Shown: positions 1 through 9,500 of the stretch, one piece after another
Position numbering within the stretch: the stretch's first letter is position 1
Layout: each line of letters starts with the position of its first letter
Notes under the pieces: model-generated
Told to the model about the DNA's origin: nothing
The model's database searches: none
What the model saw: the letters and a program-made list of their open reading frames with translations, nothing else
Translations under genes and position numbers: made by a program
Assembly (NCBI RefSeq): GCF_015674855.1
Contig: NZ_JADMLG010000004.1
Location: 124,001-188,000, forward strand
Direction: 5' to 3'
DNA: 64,000 nt
Source: Nocardia bovistercoris
GTDB lineage: Bacteria; Actinomycetota; Actinomycetes; Mycobacteriales; Mycobacteriaceae

Positions 1-2
1 TG

Positions 3-1067
3 GTCCGCGCGGCCTGCGCGTGCGCCGAGACCGAGCATGTGCTGCGTTTCGAGGCGACGGTGCAGAGCCGGTACGCGCCCCTGTTCACGCGCCTCGGCTG
101 GACCGATCTGGGCAGGTGCGAAGTCGGCGGTGTCGAACACCGGAGTATGCGTTGGCCCATCGACCGGGTGCGTCGGCTGGTCGAAGCCACCAAGTCCGTT
201 CTGTCCGAGGCGCTCGCGCCCTTGGATGGCCACGCCATGACGCTGGGCGGCAACGGATTTCGCGGCGATGACGGTGCACCGGTGCCGGGCAGCGACCTGA
301 TCGCGGCCTGCGACGCCATCATCCCGTCCATGGTCGAACGCGATCCGGAATGGGCCGGATGGTGCGCGGCGCTGGTCAATCTCAACGATCTGTCCGCTAT
401 GGGCGCGCATCCGGTCGGCATGCTCGACGCTGTCGGCGCGCCGACCAAGTCGCTGCTGACCAGGGTGTTGCGTGGTCTGGCCCGCGCGGCGCGCACCTGG
501 GACGTGCCGGTACTCGGTGGACACACCCAACTCGGCGTGCCCGCGGCGCTGTCGGTGACCGCCCTCGGCCGCACCGAGCGGCCGGTGCCGGGCGGCGGTG
601 GTCGGCTCGGCGACGAGATCCGACTGACCGCCGACCTCAGCGGCGGCTGGCGTCCGGGATACACGGGGCGGCAATGGGATTCGTCCTCGCATCGGGACGG
701 CGCGGAATTGCGCGCGATGGGCCGGTTCGTGGCGCGCACCGCGCCGCACGCGGCCAAGGACGTCAGCATGGCGGGCCTGGCGGGCACCATCGGCATGCTC
801 GCCGAGGCGAGCGGCGTAGGCGCCGAACTGGAGGTCGCGCGTATTCCGCGACCGTCGAATACCACCGTGGCGGAATGGATCACCTGCTTTCCGGGTTTCG
901 CCATGATCACCGCCGACCGGCCCGGCGCGTCCGTCGCGCAGGCCGGACCCGCCACTTCCGCGCTCTGCGGAGTACTCACCTCGACACCGGGGGTCGGCTT
1001 GCGCTGGCCCGACGGGACGACAACGGTCGCGGTGCCCGGCGCCGTCACCGGATTGGGGCAATCATGA
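3..1067 (+). CDS. Nit1C GNAT/AIR-synthase fusion protein, C-terminal part (cut by window edge)
   Basis: The frame is open to the left edge, so the gene starts outside the window; 354 residues are visible. The first ~55 residues (ETEHVLRFEA, then YAPLFTRLGW) look like the end of a GNAT acetyltransferase domain. The rest is an AIR-synthase/PurM-like ATP-binding domain with GGNGFRGDDG and the NLNDLSAMGAHPVG stretch. This two-domain layout is that of the MSMEG_0567/sll0787 family found only in Nit1C nitrilase clusters. Its reaction is unknown. The stop overlaps the nitrilase ATG by 4 nt (ATGA). The radical SAM member usually present in Nit1C is not in this window and may lie to the left. The family call is firm; the biochemistry is inference. 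Confidence 0.85.
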   Translation, partial: VRAACACAETEHVLRFEATVQSRYAPLFTRLGWTDLGRCEVGGVEHRSMRWPIDRVRRLVEATKSVLSEALAPLDGHAMTLGGNGFRGDDGAPVPGSDLIAACDAIIPSMVERDPEWAGWCAALVNLNDLSAMGAHPVGMLDAVGAPTKSLLTRVLRGLARAARTWDVPVLGGHTQLGVPAALSVTALGRTERPVPGGGGRLGDEIRLTADLSGGWRPGYTGRQWDSSSHRDGAELRAMGRFVARTAPHAAKDVSMAGLAGTIGMLAEASGVGAELEVARIPRPSNTTVAEWITCFPGFAMITADRPGASVAQAGPATSALCGVLTSTPGVGLRWPDGTTTVAVPGAVTGLGQS

Positions 1068-1990
1068 GCGAGCTCACGATATCCGTCGCCGCCGCCGAAT
1101 TCGGCCGCGACATGGACGCGTGCTATCGCACCATCGGTGCGCTGATGGAACAGGCGCGGGCGCGCGGCAGCGGTCTGCTCGTCCTGCCCGAGGCATGCCT
1201 CGGCGGCTACCTGCCGAGCCTCGGCGGCGGCGCGGAGACCGAGGAGGCCAAACAGCGCAGATTGCGCAGTCTGCCGCCCGCCCTCGAACTGGACGGACCC
1301 GAACTGCGCCGCGTCATCGCCATGGCGGGTGATCTGGTCGTCACCCTCGGTTTCTGCGAGGCCGACGGGGAGACCCGCTACAACGCGGCGGTGACCCTCA
1401 GCGGTGACGGCATCCTCGGCTCCTACCGCAAGGTGCACCAGCCGCTCGGCGAAAACCTCTGCTACGCGGCCGGTTCGGAGTATCGGGCCTTCGACACTCC
1501 GGTCGGCAGGCTCGGCATGCAGATCTGCTACGACAAGGCGTTCCCGGAGGCCGCGCGCAGCCTGGCGCTCGACGGCGCCGAGATCATCACCTCGCTCTCG
1601 GCGTGGCCGACCGCGCGCACGGCGACCGTCGAACGGATGGAGGAGGACCGCTGGAAGCAGCGTTTCGACATCTACGACCGGGCCCGCGCGGTGGAGAACC
1701 AGGTCGTGTGGGTCGCCTCGAATCAGGCGGGCACCTTCGGGTCGCTGCGTTTCGTGTGCAGCGCGAAAGTGGTCGGACCGGGCGGCGAGGTACTGGCCGA
1801 CACCGGTGTCGAACCCGGATTGGCCACGGCTGCCGTCGATGTCGCTGCGGCTCTGGAACAGGCGCGCGGCGGCGGCATGTACAACCTGCGCGACCGGCGA
1901 CCCGAGCTGTACCACCGGGTGGTGCAGCGGCACGGGGTGGTCGGGCGCCCGGACGCGCCGGATCTGGTGTCCGCGGGAGTGCTGCCGTGA
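1064..1990 (+). CDS. Nit6803-type nitrilase (carbon-nitrogen hydrolase)
   Basis: 308 residues, the usual size for Nit1C nitrilases, which hydrolyse nitriles to acids plus ammonia; the cluster is linked to cyanide/nitrile assimilation in other bacteria. The catalytic triad is complete: Glu43 in LPEACLGGY, Lys123 in YRKVHQP and Cys155 in GMQICYDKAFPE. The ATG at 1064 overlaps the upstream stop (ATGA), which fixes the start. The gene ends in a GTGA overlap with the FAD oxidoreductase, so translation is coupled along the cluster. No signal peptide is visible, so it is cytoplasmic. The true substrate cannot be read from sequence. Confidence 0.92.
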   Translation: MSELTISVAAAEFGRDMDACYRTIGALMEQARARGSGLLVLPEACLGGYLPSLGGGAETEEAKQRRLRSLPPALELDGPELRRVIAMAGDLVVTLGFCEADGETRYNAAVTLSGDGILGSYRKVHQPLGENLCYAAGSEYRAFDTPVGRLGMQICYDKAFPEAARSLALDGAEIITSLSAWPTARTATVERMEEDRWKQRFDIYDRARAVENQVVWVASNQAGTFGSLRFVCSAKVVGPGGEVLADTGVEPGLATAAVDVAAALEQARGGGMYNLRDRRPELYHRVVQRHGVVGRPDAPDLVSAGVLP

Positions 1991-3252
1991 GCGCGAATTC
2001 TTCGGCGGCCGTGGAACATCGCGAGGTCGTCGTGATCGGCGGCGGTCAGGCGGGACTGTCGGTGAGCTGGCATCTCACCGCGCGCGGCATCGATCACGTT
2101 GTCCTCGAACGCGATACCGTCGCCCACGAATGGCGTGACGGGCGCTGGGACAATTTCACGCTGGTGACCCCGAACTGGCAGTGCGCGCTCCCCGGCTACT
2201 CCTACGCGGGCGGTGATCCCGACGGTTTCATGACCCGCGCCGAGGTCTACGACTGGGTGCGCGGCTACGCCGACACCTTCGATCCTCCGGTGCGTGAACA
2301 CGTCGAGGTCAGCGCGGTCACGCAGGCGCCGGGCGGTGGATTCGACATCGAGACCACCGCCGGGCCGCTGCGCTGCGATCAGGTCGTGGTCGCGGTCGGC
2401 GGTTATCACATCCCGACGATTCCGCGCTTCGCCGAGAAGTTGCCGCCCGATATCGTCGCGCTGCATTCGGCCGAATACCGCAGTGCGGCCGCGCTTCCCG
2501 ACGGCGCTGTGCTCGTGGTCGGGACCGGGCAGTCCGGTGCGCAGATCGCCGAGGATCTGCACCTCGAAGGTCGCACGGTCCATCTGGCCACGGGGAACGC
2601 GCCGAGGGTCGCACGGTTCTACCGCGGCCGGGACTGCGTGGCGTGGCTGCACGATATGGGCCATTACGACATTCCCATTCAGCAGCAGCCCGGCGGGCTC
2701 GGCAAACGCGAGAACACCAACCACTACGTCACCGGGCGCGGCGGCGGCCGCGATATCGACCTGCGCCGCTTCGCGTCGGAGGGCATGCATCTCTACGGAC
2801 GCATGGTCGACGTAGACGGCGGCGCCGCGATTTTCGATCCGACGCTGGAACGTTCACTCGACGCCGCCGATGCCGTCGCCGAGGGCATCAAGAACAGCAT
2901 CGACGCCTATATCGACCGTGCGGGCATCACCGCGCCGACGGAGGCGCGGTACCGCCCGGTGTGGCGGCCCGAGCGCGAACCGACCTCCCTCGACCTGGCC
3001 GCGGCGGGCATATCGGCGGTGATCTGGTCGGTGGGCTTCCGCACCGATTACCGCTGGCTGCGGGTCGGCGTCTTCGACGGGGCGGGTCATCCCTGCCACA
3101 ACCGCGGGGTCACCGGCGTCGCCGGGCTCTACTTCCTCGGGCTCCCGTGGCTGCATACCTGGGGCTCAGGGCGTTTCGCGGCCATCGCCAGGGATGCCGA
3201 ATACCTGGGCGAACGCATCGCGCTCGGCGCCATGGATATCGCGGCGGCCTGA
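1987..3252 (+). CDS. MSMEG_0569-type flavin-dependent oxidoreductase of Nit1C
   Basis: 421 residues from a GTG that overlaps the nitrilase stop (GTGA). The N-terminal FAD-binding motif is VVVIGGGQAGLS (about residues 14-25), and a second Rossmann motif VVGTGQSGAQIAEDL lies near residue 180 for NADPH, so the layout is that of class B flavin monooxygenases. Members of this family occur in Nit1C clusters and are thought to oxidise a cluster intermediate; the substrate is unknown. It shares an operon with nitrilase and glycosyltransferase genes. The next gene starts 10 nt after the stop. Confidence 0.88.
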   Translation: MSANSSAAVEHREVVVIGGGQAGLSVSWHLTARGIDHVVLERDTVAHEWRDGRWDNFTLVTPNWQCALPGYSYAGGDPDGFMTRAEVYDWVRGYADTFDPPVREHVEVSAVTQAPGGGFDIETTAGPLRCDQVVVAVGGYHIPTIPRFAEKLPPDIVALHSAEYRSAAALPDGAVLVVGTGQSGAQIAEDLHLEGRTVHLATGNAPRVARFYRGRDCVAWLHDMGHYDIPIQQQPGGLGKRENTNHYVTGRGGGRDIDLRRFASEGMHLYGRMVDVDGGAAIFDPTLERSLDAADAVAEGIKNSIDAYIDRAGITAPTEARYRPVWRPEREPTSLDLAAAGISAVIWSVGFRTDYRWLRVGVFDGAGHPCHNRGVTGVAGLYFLGLPWLHTWGSGRFAAIARDAEYLGERIALGAMDIAAA

Positions 3253-3262
3253 ACGGATTCCG

Positions 3263-4117
3263 ATGGGCACTACTCGAATCGCGGCTGTCGCCGGACATTT
3301 CGGCGCGGATATCGGTCGCGCGCTGGACAAGCTCGCGGGCATCGTGGAGCGACTGGCCGCCGACGGCGTCGATCTGCTCGTCCTGCCGGATGCCACGCTC
3401 GGCGGCTACCTCGGTGACCTGCGCAATCCCGATCCGGCGAGCTGGCCGGAGGCCATCGACCCGGACGGGCCGGAGATCAGGATGCTGTGCCGGATGGCGG
3501 GGGACATGACGGTCTGCGTCGGCTACGCGGAGGCCGCCGCGGGCGGGCGGCGATACAACGCCGCGGTGTGCCTCACCGGCGACGGCGTGCTCGGCCGCCA
3601 CCGCAAGGTGCACCAGCCCGCGGGCGAACACCTGGCCTACGCGGCGGGAGACCGGTTCGCGGCCTTCGATTCGCCGGTGGGCCGCCTCGGCATGCTGATC
3701 GACTACGACAAGACCTTCCCCGAGTCGGCGCGCACCCTCGCACTGGACGGTGCGCGCACCATCGCGGCGCTGTCGGCCTGGCCCGCCAGCGTCACCGATC
3801 GGGCCTCGCGCATGCCCAACGACCGGCAGTCGCGCCTGTTCGACCTCTACGACCAGGCGCGCGCCGCCGAGAACCAGGTGGTGCTCGCCTCTTCCAACCA
3901 GACCGGGGTCACCGGGTCGCTGCGATTCCTCGGCCAGGCCAAGGTGGTCGGCCCCGGTGGTGACATCCTCGCCAAGACCTGGTCCAAAGGCGGTCTGGCG
4001 GTGGCCGACATCGATATCGACGCCGAGGTGGACCGCGCCCGCCGGGTACTGCGGCACTTGGACGAACGCCGCACCGACACCTATCACAACCTATTGCGCG
4101 ACAGGGCGAACCGATGA
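3263..4117 (+). CDS. Second nitrilase homologue, catalytic Glu and Cys replaced (pseudo-nitrilase)
   Basis: 284 residues, clearly a paralogue of the nitrilase 1.3 kb upstream: the blocks around the active site, YNAAV, RKVHQP, YDKxFPE, AENQVV and GSLRF align well. Two of three catalytic positions are changed. The Glu becomes Asp43 (LPDATLGGY) and the nucleophilic Cys becomes Asp147 (GMLIDYDKTFPE); only Lys115 is kept. The codons are GAT and GAC, several changes from a Cys codon, and the frame is intact, so this is not a recent lesion. It is unlikely to hydrolyse nitriles by the known thioester mechanism. It could be a scaffold, regulator or ligand-binding partner of the active nitrilase. It ends in an ATGA overlap with the glycosyltransferase gene. 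Confidence 0.88.
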   Translation: MGTTRIAAVAGHFGADIGRALDKLAGIVERLAADGVDLLVLPDATLGGYLGDLRNPDPASWPEAIDPDGPEIRMLCRMAGDMTVCVGYAEAAAGGRRYNAAVCLTGDGVLGRHRKVHQPAGEHLAYAAGDRFAAFDSPVGRLGMLIDYDKTFPESARTLALDGARTIAALSAWPASVTDRASRMPNDRQSRLFDLYDQARAAENQVVLASSNQTGVTGSLRFLGQAKVVGPGGDILAKTWSKGGLAVADIDIDAEVDRARRVLRHLDERRTDTYHNLLRDRANR

Positions 4118-5166
4118 TGCGCATAGCGCTGCTGACCTACTCCACCAAACCGCGCGGCGGCGTGGTGCACACGCTGAATCTGGCCGAGGCGCTGGCGCGG
4201 GCGGGTGCGCAGGTCACGGTGGTCACCCTCGGCCGCGGCGGGGACACCGCGTTCTTCCGGCCGGTCGACCCGTCGGTGCGGGTGGAGATCGTGCCTTTCG
4301 CGGCCGACCCCGACGAGACGGTCGGTGCGCGAATCCTGAGATCCATCAGCACATTACGAGAGGGCTTCCGATCGGAGAGCTACGACGTGGTGCACGCGCA
4401 GGACTGCATCAGCGCCAATGCCGTCGGCGACTGCGTCCGCACGATCCACCACCTCGATGATTTCACCACCCCCGAACTCGCGCGTTGTCACGAACGCGCG
4501 ATCGTCGATCCATACGCCAGGATCTGCGTCTCGCGCGCCGTGGCCGAAGAAGTGCGCGCCCGTTGGGGTTTCGAGCCGACCGTGATTCCCAACGGTGTCG
4601 AATACCAGCGGTTCGCCACGGCCAGGCCCGCGGCGGGCCGGTACGTCCTCGCGGTGGGCGGCATCGAACCGCGCAAGGGCAGTATCGACCTGCTCGAGGC
4701 CTTCGCGCTGCTCGACCGGCCCGACCTGCGGTTGATCTTCGCGGGCGGCGAGACCCTGTTCGACTACCGCGACTACCGCGCCCGATTCGACGCGCGCGCC
4801 GACGAACTCGGCATCGAGGCGACCGTACTCGGCGCGGTGCCGCACCAGGAGTTGCCCGGGGTGGTGGCAGGCGCGGCTGTGGTCCCGTTCTTCTCGACCA
4901 AGGAAGGTTTCGGGCTCGCGGCCATGGAGGCGCTGGCCGCGGGCGTGCCTGTGGTCGCCAGAGATCTGCCGGTGCTACGCGAAGTATTCGGCGACGCCGT
5001 GACTTACGCCGTCACGCACGCGGAGATGGCCGAGCGGTTGGCGCAAGCCCTGCGCCCCGATCCGGTGCGTGCGGCGCAGGGGCGGGCGCTGGCACGGGGA
5101 TACGACTGGGACCGCGCCGCCGCGGCCCACCTGCGTTTCTACGCCGAAGTCGCGGTGCACGCCTGA
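4114..5166 (+). CDS. MSMEG_0565-type GT4 glycosyltransferase of Nit1C
   Basis: 350 residues with a GT-B fold. The N-terminal acceptor domain begins with RGGVVHTLNLAEALARAG, and VIPNGVE followed by GGIEPRKGS marks the start of the donor-binding domain. The EGFGLAAMEALA motif near residue 265 is the E-x7-E nucleotide-sugar site of GT4 enzymes. No membrane segment is seen. Its start overlaps the pseudo-nitrilase stop, and it is the last gene of the cluster on this strand; the next gene is convergent, 9 nt away. The acceptor is unknown; the cluster may build a glycosylated nitrogen compound, but that is inference. Confidence 0.88.
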   Translation: MMRIALLTYSTKPRGGVVHTLNLAEALARAGAQVTVVTLGRGGDTAFFRPVDPSVRVEIVPFAADPDETVGARILRSISTLREGFRSESYDVVHAQDCISANAVGDCVRTIHHLDDFTTPELARCHERAIVDPYARICVSRAVAEEVRARWGFEPTVIPNGVEYQRFATARPAAGRYVLAVGGIEPRKGSIDLLEAFALLDRPDLRLIFAGGETLFDYRDYRARFDARADELGIEATVLGAVPHQELPGVVAGAAVVPFFSTKEGFGLAAMEALAAGVPVVARDLPVLREVFGDAVTYAVTHAEMAERLAQALRPDPVRAAQGRALARGYDWDRAAAAHLRFYAEVAVHA

Positions 5167-5175
5167 GATTCGCCG

Positions 5176-5631
5176 CTACTGCGACTCGTGCGCCGCGCGG
5201 CAGTCCGCCAGGTCGCGATCGGGCCGCCAGGTCGCGATGGCCCAGATGACCACGGTGTTCATCCCGATGACCAGGATCGACCAGGCCGGATAGTAGGGCA
5301 GCGACAGGAAATTCATCACGATAGACAGCGCCGCCAGGCAGATCGCCGCGTAGCGTCCCCACATCGTGCCGATCAGCAACCCGACCGCACACAGGGCGAG
5401 GACCAGTCCGAGGACGATGTGGATCCAGCCCCATGCGGTCGTGTCGAATCGGTAGGTGTAGCGGGTGCCCGTGACGTAGATCTCGTCGGAGAACAGGGCG
5501 GACAGCCCTTCGAAGGCCGACAGGACCGCCACGGTGAACAGCAGGACCGCCACCGCGAGGGAGGTTCCCTCCGCGACGCGCTGCCGCAGTGAGAAGGTCG
5601 GTGTCGGCCGGGGATCCGATGCGTGTGACAT
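5176..5631 (-). CDS. Four-TM membrane protein, DUF7144-like
   Basis: 151 residues with four predicted membrane helices: roughly residues 22-45, 69-91, 92-112 and 117-135. A soluble loop between helices 1 and 2 carries an FSDEIYVTG motif and an FDTTAWGWIH motif just before helix 2. This pattern is common in small actinobacterial membrane proteins of the DUF7144 type, whose function is unknown. An AAGGGG ribosome site precedes the ATG at 5631. It is convergent with the Nit1C operon and probably not part of it. Confidence 0.75.
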   Translation of the reverse strand: MSHASDPRPTPTFSLRQRVAEGTSLAVAVLLFTVAVLSAFEGLSALFSDEIYVTGTRYTYRFDTTAWGWIHIVLGLVLALCAVGLLIGTMWGRYAAICLAALSIVMNFLSLPYYPAWSILVIGMNTVVIWAIATWRPDRDLADCRAAHESQ

Positions 5632-5751
5632 GTGCGCCCCTTCGGCGTCGAATCGGGAGATCGGCGGGTCGCCGATCCCGCCGAATCAGTGTCGAGCAGG
5701 GCGCTTTCGCCTCGGTTCCGTGCGATTTCCGCGCGGAAACGAGGCACGCGG

Positions 5752-6114
5752 TCAGGCGTGGGCCAGGCGGATGAACGGCGCGTAGTCGCGCACGTGGCCG
5801 TCGAGCCACTCCCACACCGAGGTGCTGTCGACGTCGACCCCGTGCTGTAGGCACAGCCGCCAGCCCGCGCTCGTCTTGTGCCAGATGTCGCCGTCGCGGT
5901 CACGGTAGATGCCGGGACGCGCGGGCTCGACCGTCTCCGTGGAATCTTCGGAAGATGTTGTGCCGGTGCGTGATTCGATCAAGGGAGCGCAAGCCAGCAG
6001 GCGGTCGGTGAGTGCGACGGTCTGCTCGGCCAATCCGAGCAGGCCTGCCAGGATGGTGGCGCGATCCGAGTCGCCGGAAACGGGGGCGGTGTGCGCGGCG
6101 GATGAATCCGTCAT
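5752..6114 (-). CDS. Hypothetical protein, 120 aa
   Basis: I do not recognise a family. The N-terminal half (ILAGLLGLAEQTVALTDRLLA) can form an amphipathic helix, followed by a Ser/Thr/Glu-rich linker. The C-terminal half (GIYRDRDGDIWHKTSAGWRLC, then YAPFIRLAHA) resembles a small compact domain rich in Trp and His. No signal peptide or membrane segment is seen. A GGAG sequence sits 5 nt before the ATG. It lies 120 bp upstream of the four-TM gene on the same strand and could share its transcript. Confidence 0.55.
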   Translation of the reverse strand: MTDSSAAHTAPVSGDSDRATILAGLLGLAEQTVALTDRLLACAPLIESRTGTTSSEDSTETVEPARPGIYRDRDGDIWHKTSAGWRLCLQHGVDVDSTSVWEWLDGHVRDYAPFIRLAHA

Positions 6115-6532
6115 GGGTGCTCCTATGTCGAAGGAAATGCGATGCGGCGATTATTTTCGAGCCGTCTTTCGAATCGCTTTCGCATCGGTTCCGCACGACT
6201 TCCACCGTGGTTCGATAACGTTTCGTGATTATCCACGGGGCCCTCGGACCCGGATCGTCTGAATACAGTATCGGCTATACGGGGTACGCCGGGCGGCGAA
6301 TCCAGAAAGTCGATGTGTCAAGTATCGGCCGCCGATCCGGGCCCGGTAGGTGTTGCCGTCGGGATTTGCCCGGATTGGGTGACAGGCAGATGTTGTTGTG
6401 TAACAACGTGGTTGCCGACACATCCGGAGGAGCACCGTTTGTCAATTCGGGTACGCGGCGGTAATTTGACGGAGATCTTGCAGACTAAACGGTAGTTTTT
6501 TAATGATCGGGCGGCTGGAGGGGCGTCGTGCC
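6115..6532. promoter_or_regulatory. Divergent intergenic region before the SARP regulator
   Basis: 418 bp without a convincing gene, more AT-rich than its surroundings. It holds an inverted repeat GTTGTT-gtgt-AACAAC at 6392-6407. A TTGACG hexamer at 6466-6471 could be the -35 of the regulator gene, but no good -10 follows at normal spacing. GGAGGGG at 6516-6522 is the ribosome site that decides the start at 6533. The call rests on position and the repeat only. Confidence 0.4.
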
Positions 6533-9500
6533 ATGACACAGCTACAGGTTCGAGTATTCGGCCCGCTACAAGTCTCACTGGACGGTCACGCGGCTCGCAT
6601 CGGTGCGGGCAGGCAACAGGCCGTACTCGGGCGATTGGTTCTCGCCGGTGGAAAGACGATCGCGGCCGATCGACTGGCCGAGGACGTGTGGGAAGGCGCA
6701 CCGCCGCCGCACGCGTCCTCGGTGCTCCAAGTGCAGGTGCACAATCTGCGCAGGGTTCTGGAACCGCATCGAAGACCTAGGACACCCGCGCGAATATTGG
6801 TGTCGGAGGCGGGCGGTTACGCGCTGCGACTCGACGCCACGAATGTGGACGCGTGGCGATTCGAACAGTTGCTGCGCCAATACGAGCAGAAGGCGCACGC
6901 CGCCGCACGCCCCGACGCGGGCGAGCGGTATCGGATGCTCGACGAGGCGCTGCATTGCTGGCGCGGCACCGCGTTCGAATCCTTCGCGAGCGCGTCATGG
7001 GCCACCGCCGAGGTGGCCCGCCTGACCGATCTGCGGATTACCGCCACCGAGATGCGCGCCGAAGCCGCTTTGGAGCTCGGCCGTGTCGGGGAAGTGGTGG
7101 CGGTATTGCGGCAGCAGGTGGAGGAATATCCGGGACGGGAGGAGAGCGCGCGGTTGCTGGCTTTGGCCCAACACCGGCTCGGCCAGCAGATCGAGGCCCT
7201 CGCCACGGTTCGCCGCACCCGCGACTATCTGCGGTCGGAATTCGGGATCGATCCGGGGCAGCGATTGTGCGAACTCGAATCGGCCATTCTCAACCAGACC
7301 GTGGACGAGGGGCGCGAATGTGTGCCGGTCATCCCCGAGGAACCGGTGCGGCCGCGCATTCCGATCAGCCGGGACGAACGGCCGGGCCGGGCGAGCGTTG
7401 CCACCTCGCCGAGGTTCTATCCGGCGCAGCGGCGAATGATCAACGCCACCGCCGCCGAGGCGTGCGCCGACGGTTTGCGGGTGATCTGGCTGATGGGTGA
7501 ATCCGGCACCGGGAAAACGGCTCTGGTGTCCGGGATCGCGATCGGACTTGCCGAGGACGGCTGGGCCACCGCGTTCGGGCGCTGCCCCGAGGTCGACGGT
7601 GCGCCGCCCGCCTGGGTGTGGACCGAGATATTGGCCGAACTCGAAGGCGCGGTACTGGATTCGCGGCTTGCCGCGGTACCGGATTCGCGGCTCGCCGCGG
7701 TACCGGATTCGCGTCCCGCGCCGCTCGATCCGTTCACCATCGTGCAAGCGGTGACGGCGCGTGGTCGCGAGATCACCGCGCGTATGCCGCTGGCGATCTT
7801 CGTCGAGGACGCGCACCGGGCGGACGCGGCCACCCTGCAAGTACTGCGGCAGCTCGCGACCTGGCTGCACCGCGAACCCATCCTCGTGGTGCTCACGGTG
7901 CGCGGCGGTGAACCGACACCGGCCCTGCGGGCCACCGAGGCGGCCCTGGTCGACCGCGCGACCGCGCGGGTGCAGCTGGCCGGACTCGATCTGGCGGGCA
8001 CCCGCGAGGTCGCCGAACAGATCGGACTCACCGACCTCGACGAGGACAGCCTGCGCGCGCTGCACCGGCGCACCGGCGGCAATCCGCTCTTCATCAGGGA
8101 ACTGTCGAAACTGCTGGTGGCGGGCGGTGATCCGAAGGGTTTGCCGGAAAGTATCCGTGCGGTGCTGATCGAGCGGATCGAGCGGTTGCCCACCGGTGTG
8201 CTCGCGGTGCTGCAACATATCGCCGTGTGGGGCAAGGCGATCGACTTGGACACACTCGCCGAGCTGTCGGGGGTCGGCGAGGAGGAATTGGTCGATCTGG
8301 TCGATACCGCGGTGGCCGCGGATCTACTCGTCTTCGACGCGCGCGGTCGCATGGTGCCGGACCACCCGCTGATCCAGGACGCCGTGTACAACAGCATCGC
8401 GCCGCTGCGGCGCAGCCGGATGCACTGGAACACCGTGGAATTCATCCAGCACCGGGCCACCGGACACGATTCGGACCTGGTCGAGGTCACCGCGCTGGCC
8501 CATCACGCCGCGCGCGGCGCCACCCGCACCACCGCCGCCTACGCGCTCGGCCGGGTCGTCGCGGCCGCACGCACCTGCGAGAACCTCGGCATGCGCGCGG
8601 ATGCCACTCGTTGGTGGCGCACCGCGGTCGGACTGCACGAATTGGCCGACCACACCGTGCCGTCGGCGCCGCGCGCGGATCGCGAGATGCTGCTGGACAC
8701 CCTGTGCGCGTTCACCGGCGCGCTGGCCAACGAAGGGTGCGTGCGCTCGGCGCGGGCGGTGCGCGACCGCGCCCTCGATGTCGCCGAGGCGCTTTCCGAA
8801 CCAGAACAACTGCTGCGCGCGCTCACCTGCTGGCGCGCGCCGACCCTGCACGGCGTGCGTGACTGGTGTCTGCGCGGCGACCGCGTCCGCACGGCCGTGG
8901 AAGCCGTGCTCGCGGGCGCGCACTCGCCGCGCGACCAGGCGTGGCTGCTGGTGACCCTGGTCTTCGAATCCGAACTCGACGCCGACCCGGACGTCACCCG
9001 CGGCCACGCGCGGCGCGCACTGGAATTGGCGAGCCCCACCGGCGATCTCCCGCTGATCTGCGCGGCACTGCACGCACTCGCTCACACGGTGTCGGGTCCG
9101 GCGCGGCTGGATGGCTGGCGGCCGGTGGCGGACGAACTGATGCGGGCCGCGCGCGGCGGCAGGTCGCTGGACTATCAGTCCCTCGCGCATTTCCTGCGCT
9201 TCCGCGCGGCTTGCCACGAGGTCGACCTGGCCGCGGCCGGTCGGCACGCCATCCGCGCGCTGGAATGCGCGATCAGTGCCGAATTCCGGCAGCCGTTGGA
9301 TCAGCTGCTCGCCTTTCCCGCGGTGGCGGCGGTGCTGCTCGGCGATCTGGACGCCGCCGAACGCCGGTATCGGCGCTATGTCACCCGGACGATCCGACCG
9401 GGTGTCGCCAACGAGGAGTTCGTGCGCCTGACTGCGGCGCTCACCCTCGCGTGGGCGCGCGGCGACCTGTCGGTGCTGCTCGATCGGCTGGCGCTGTGGT

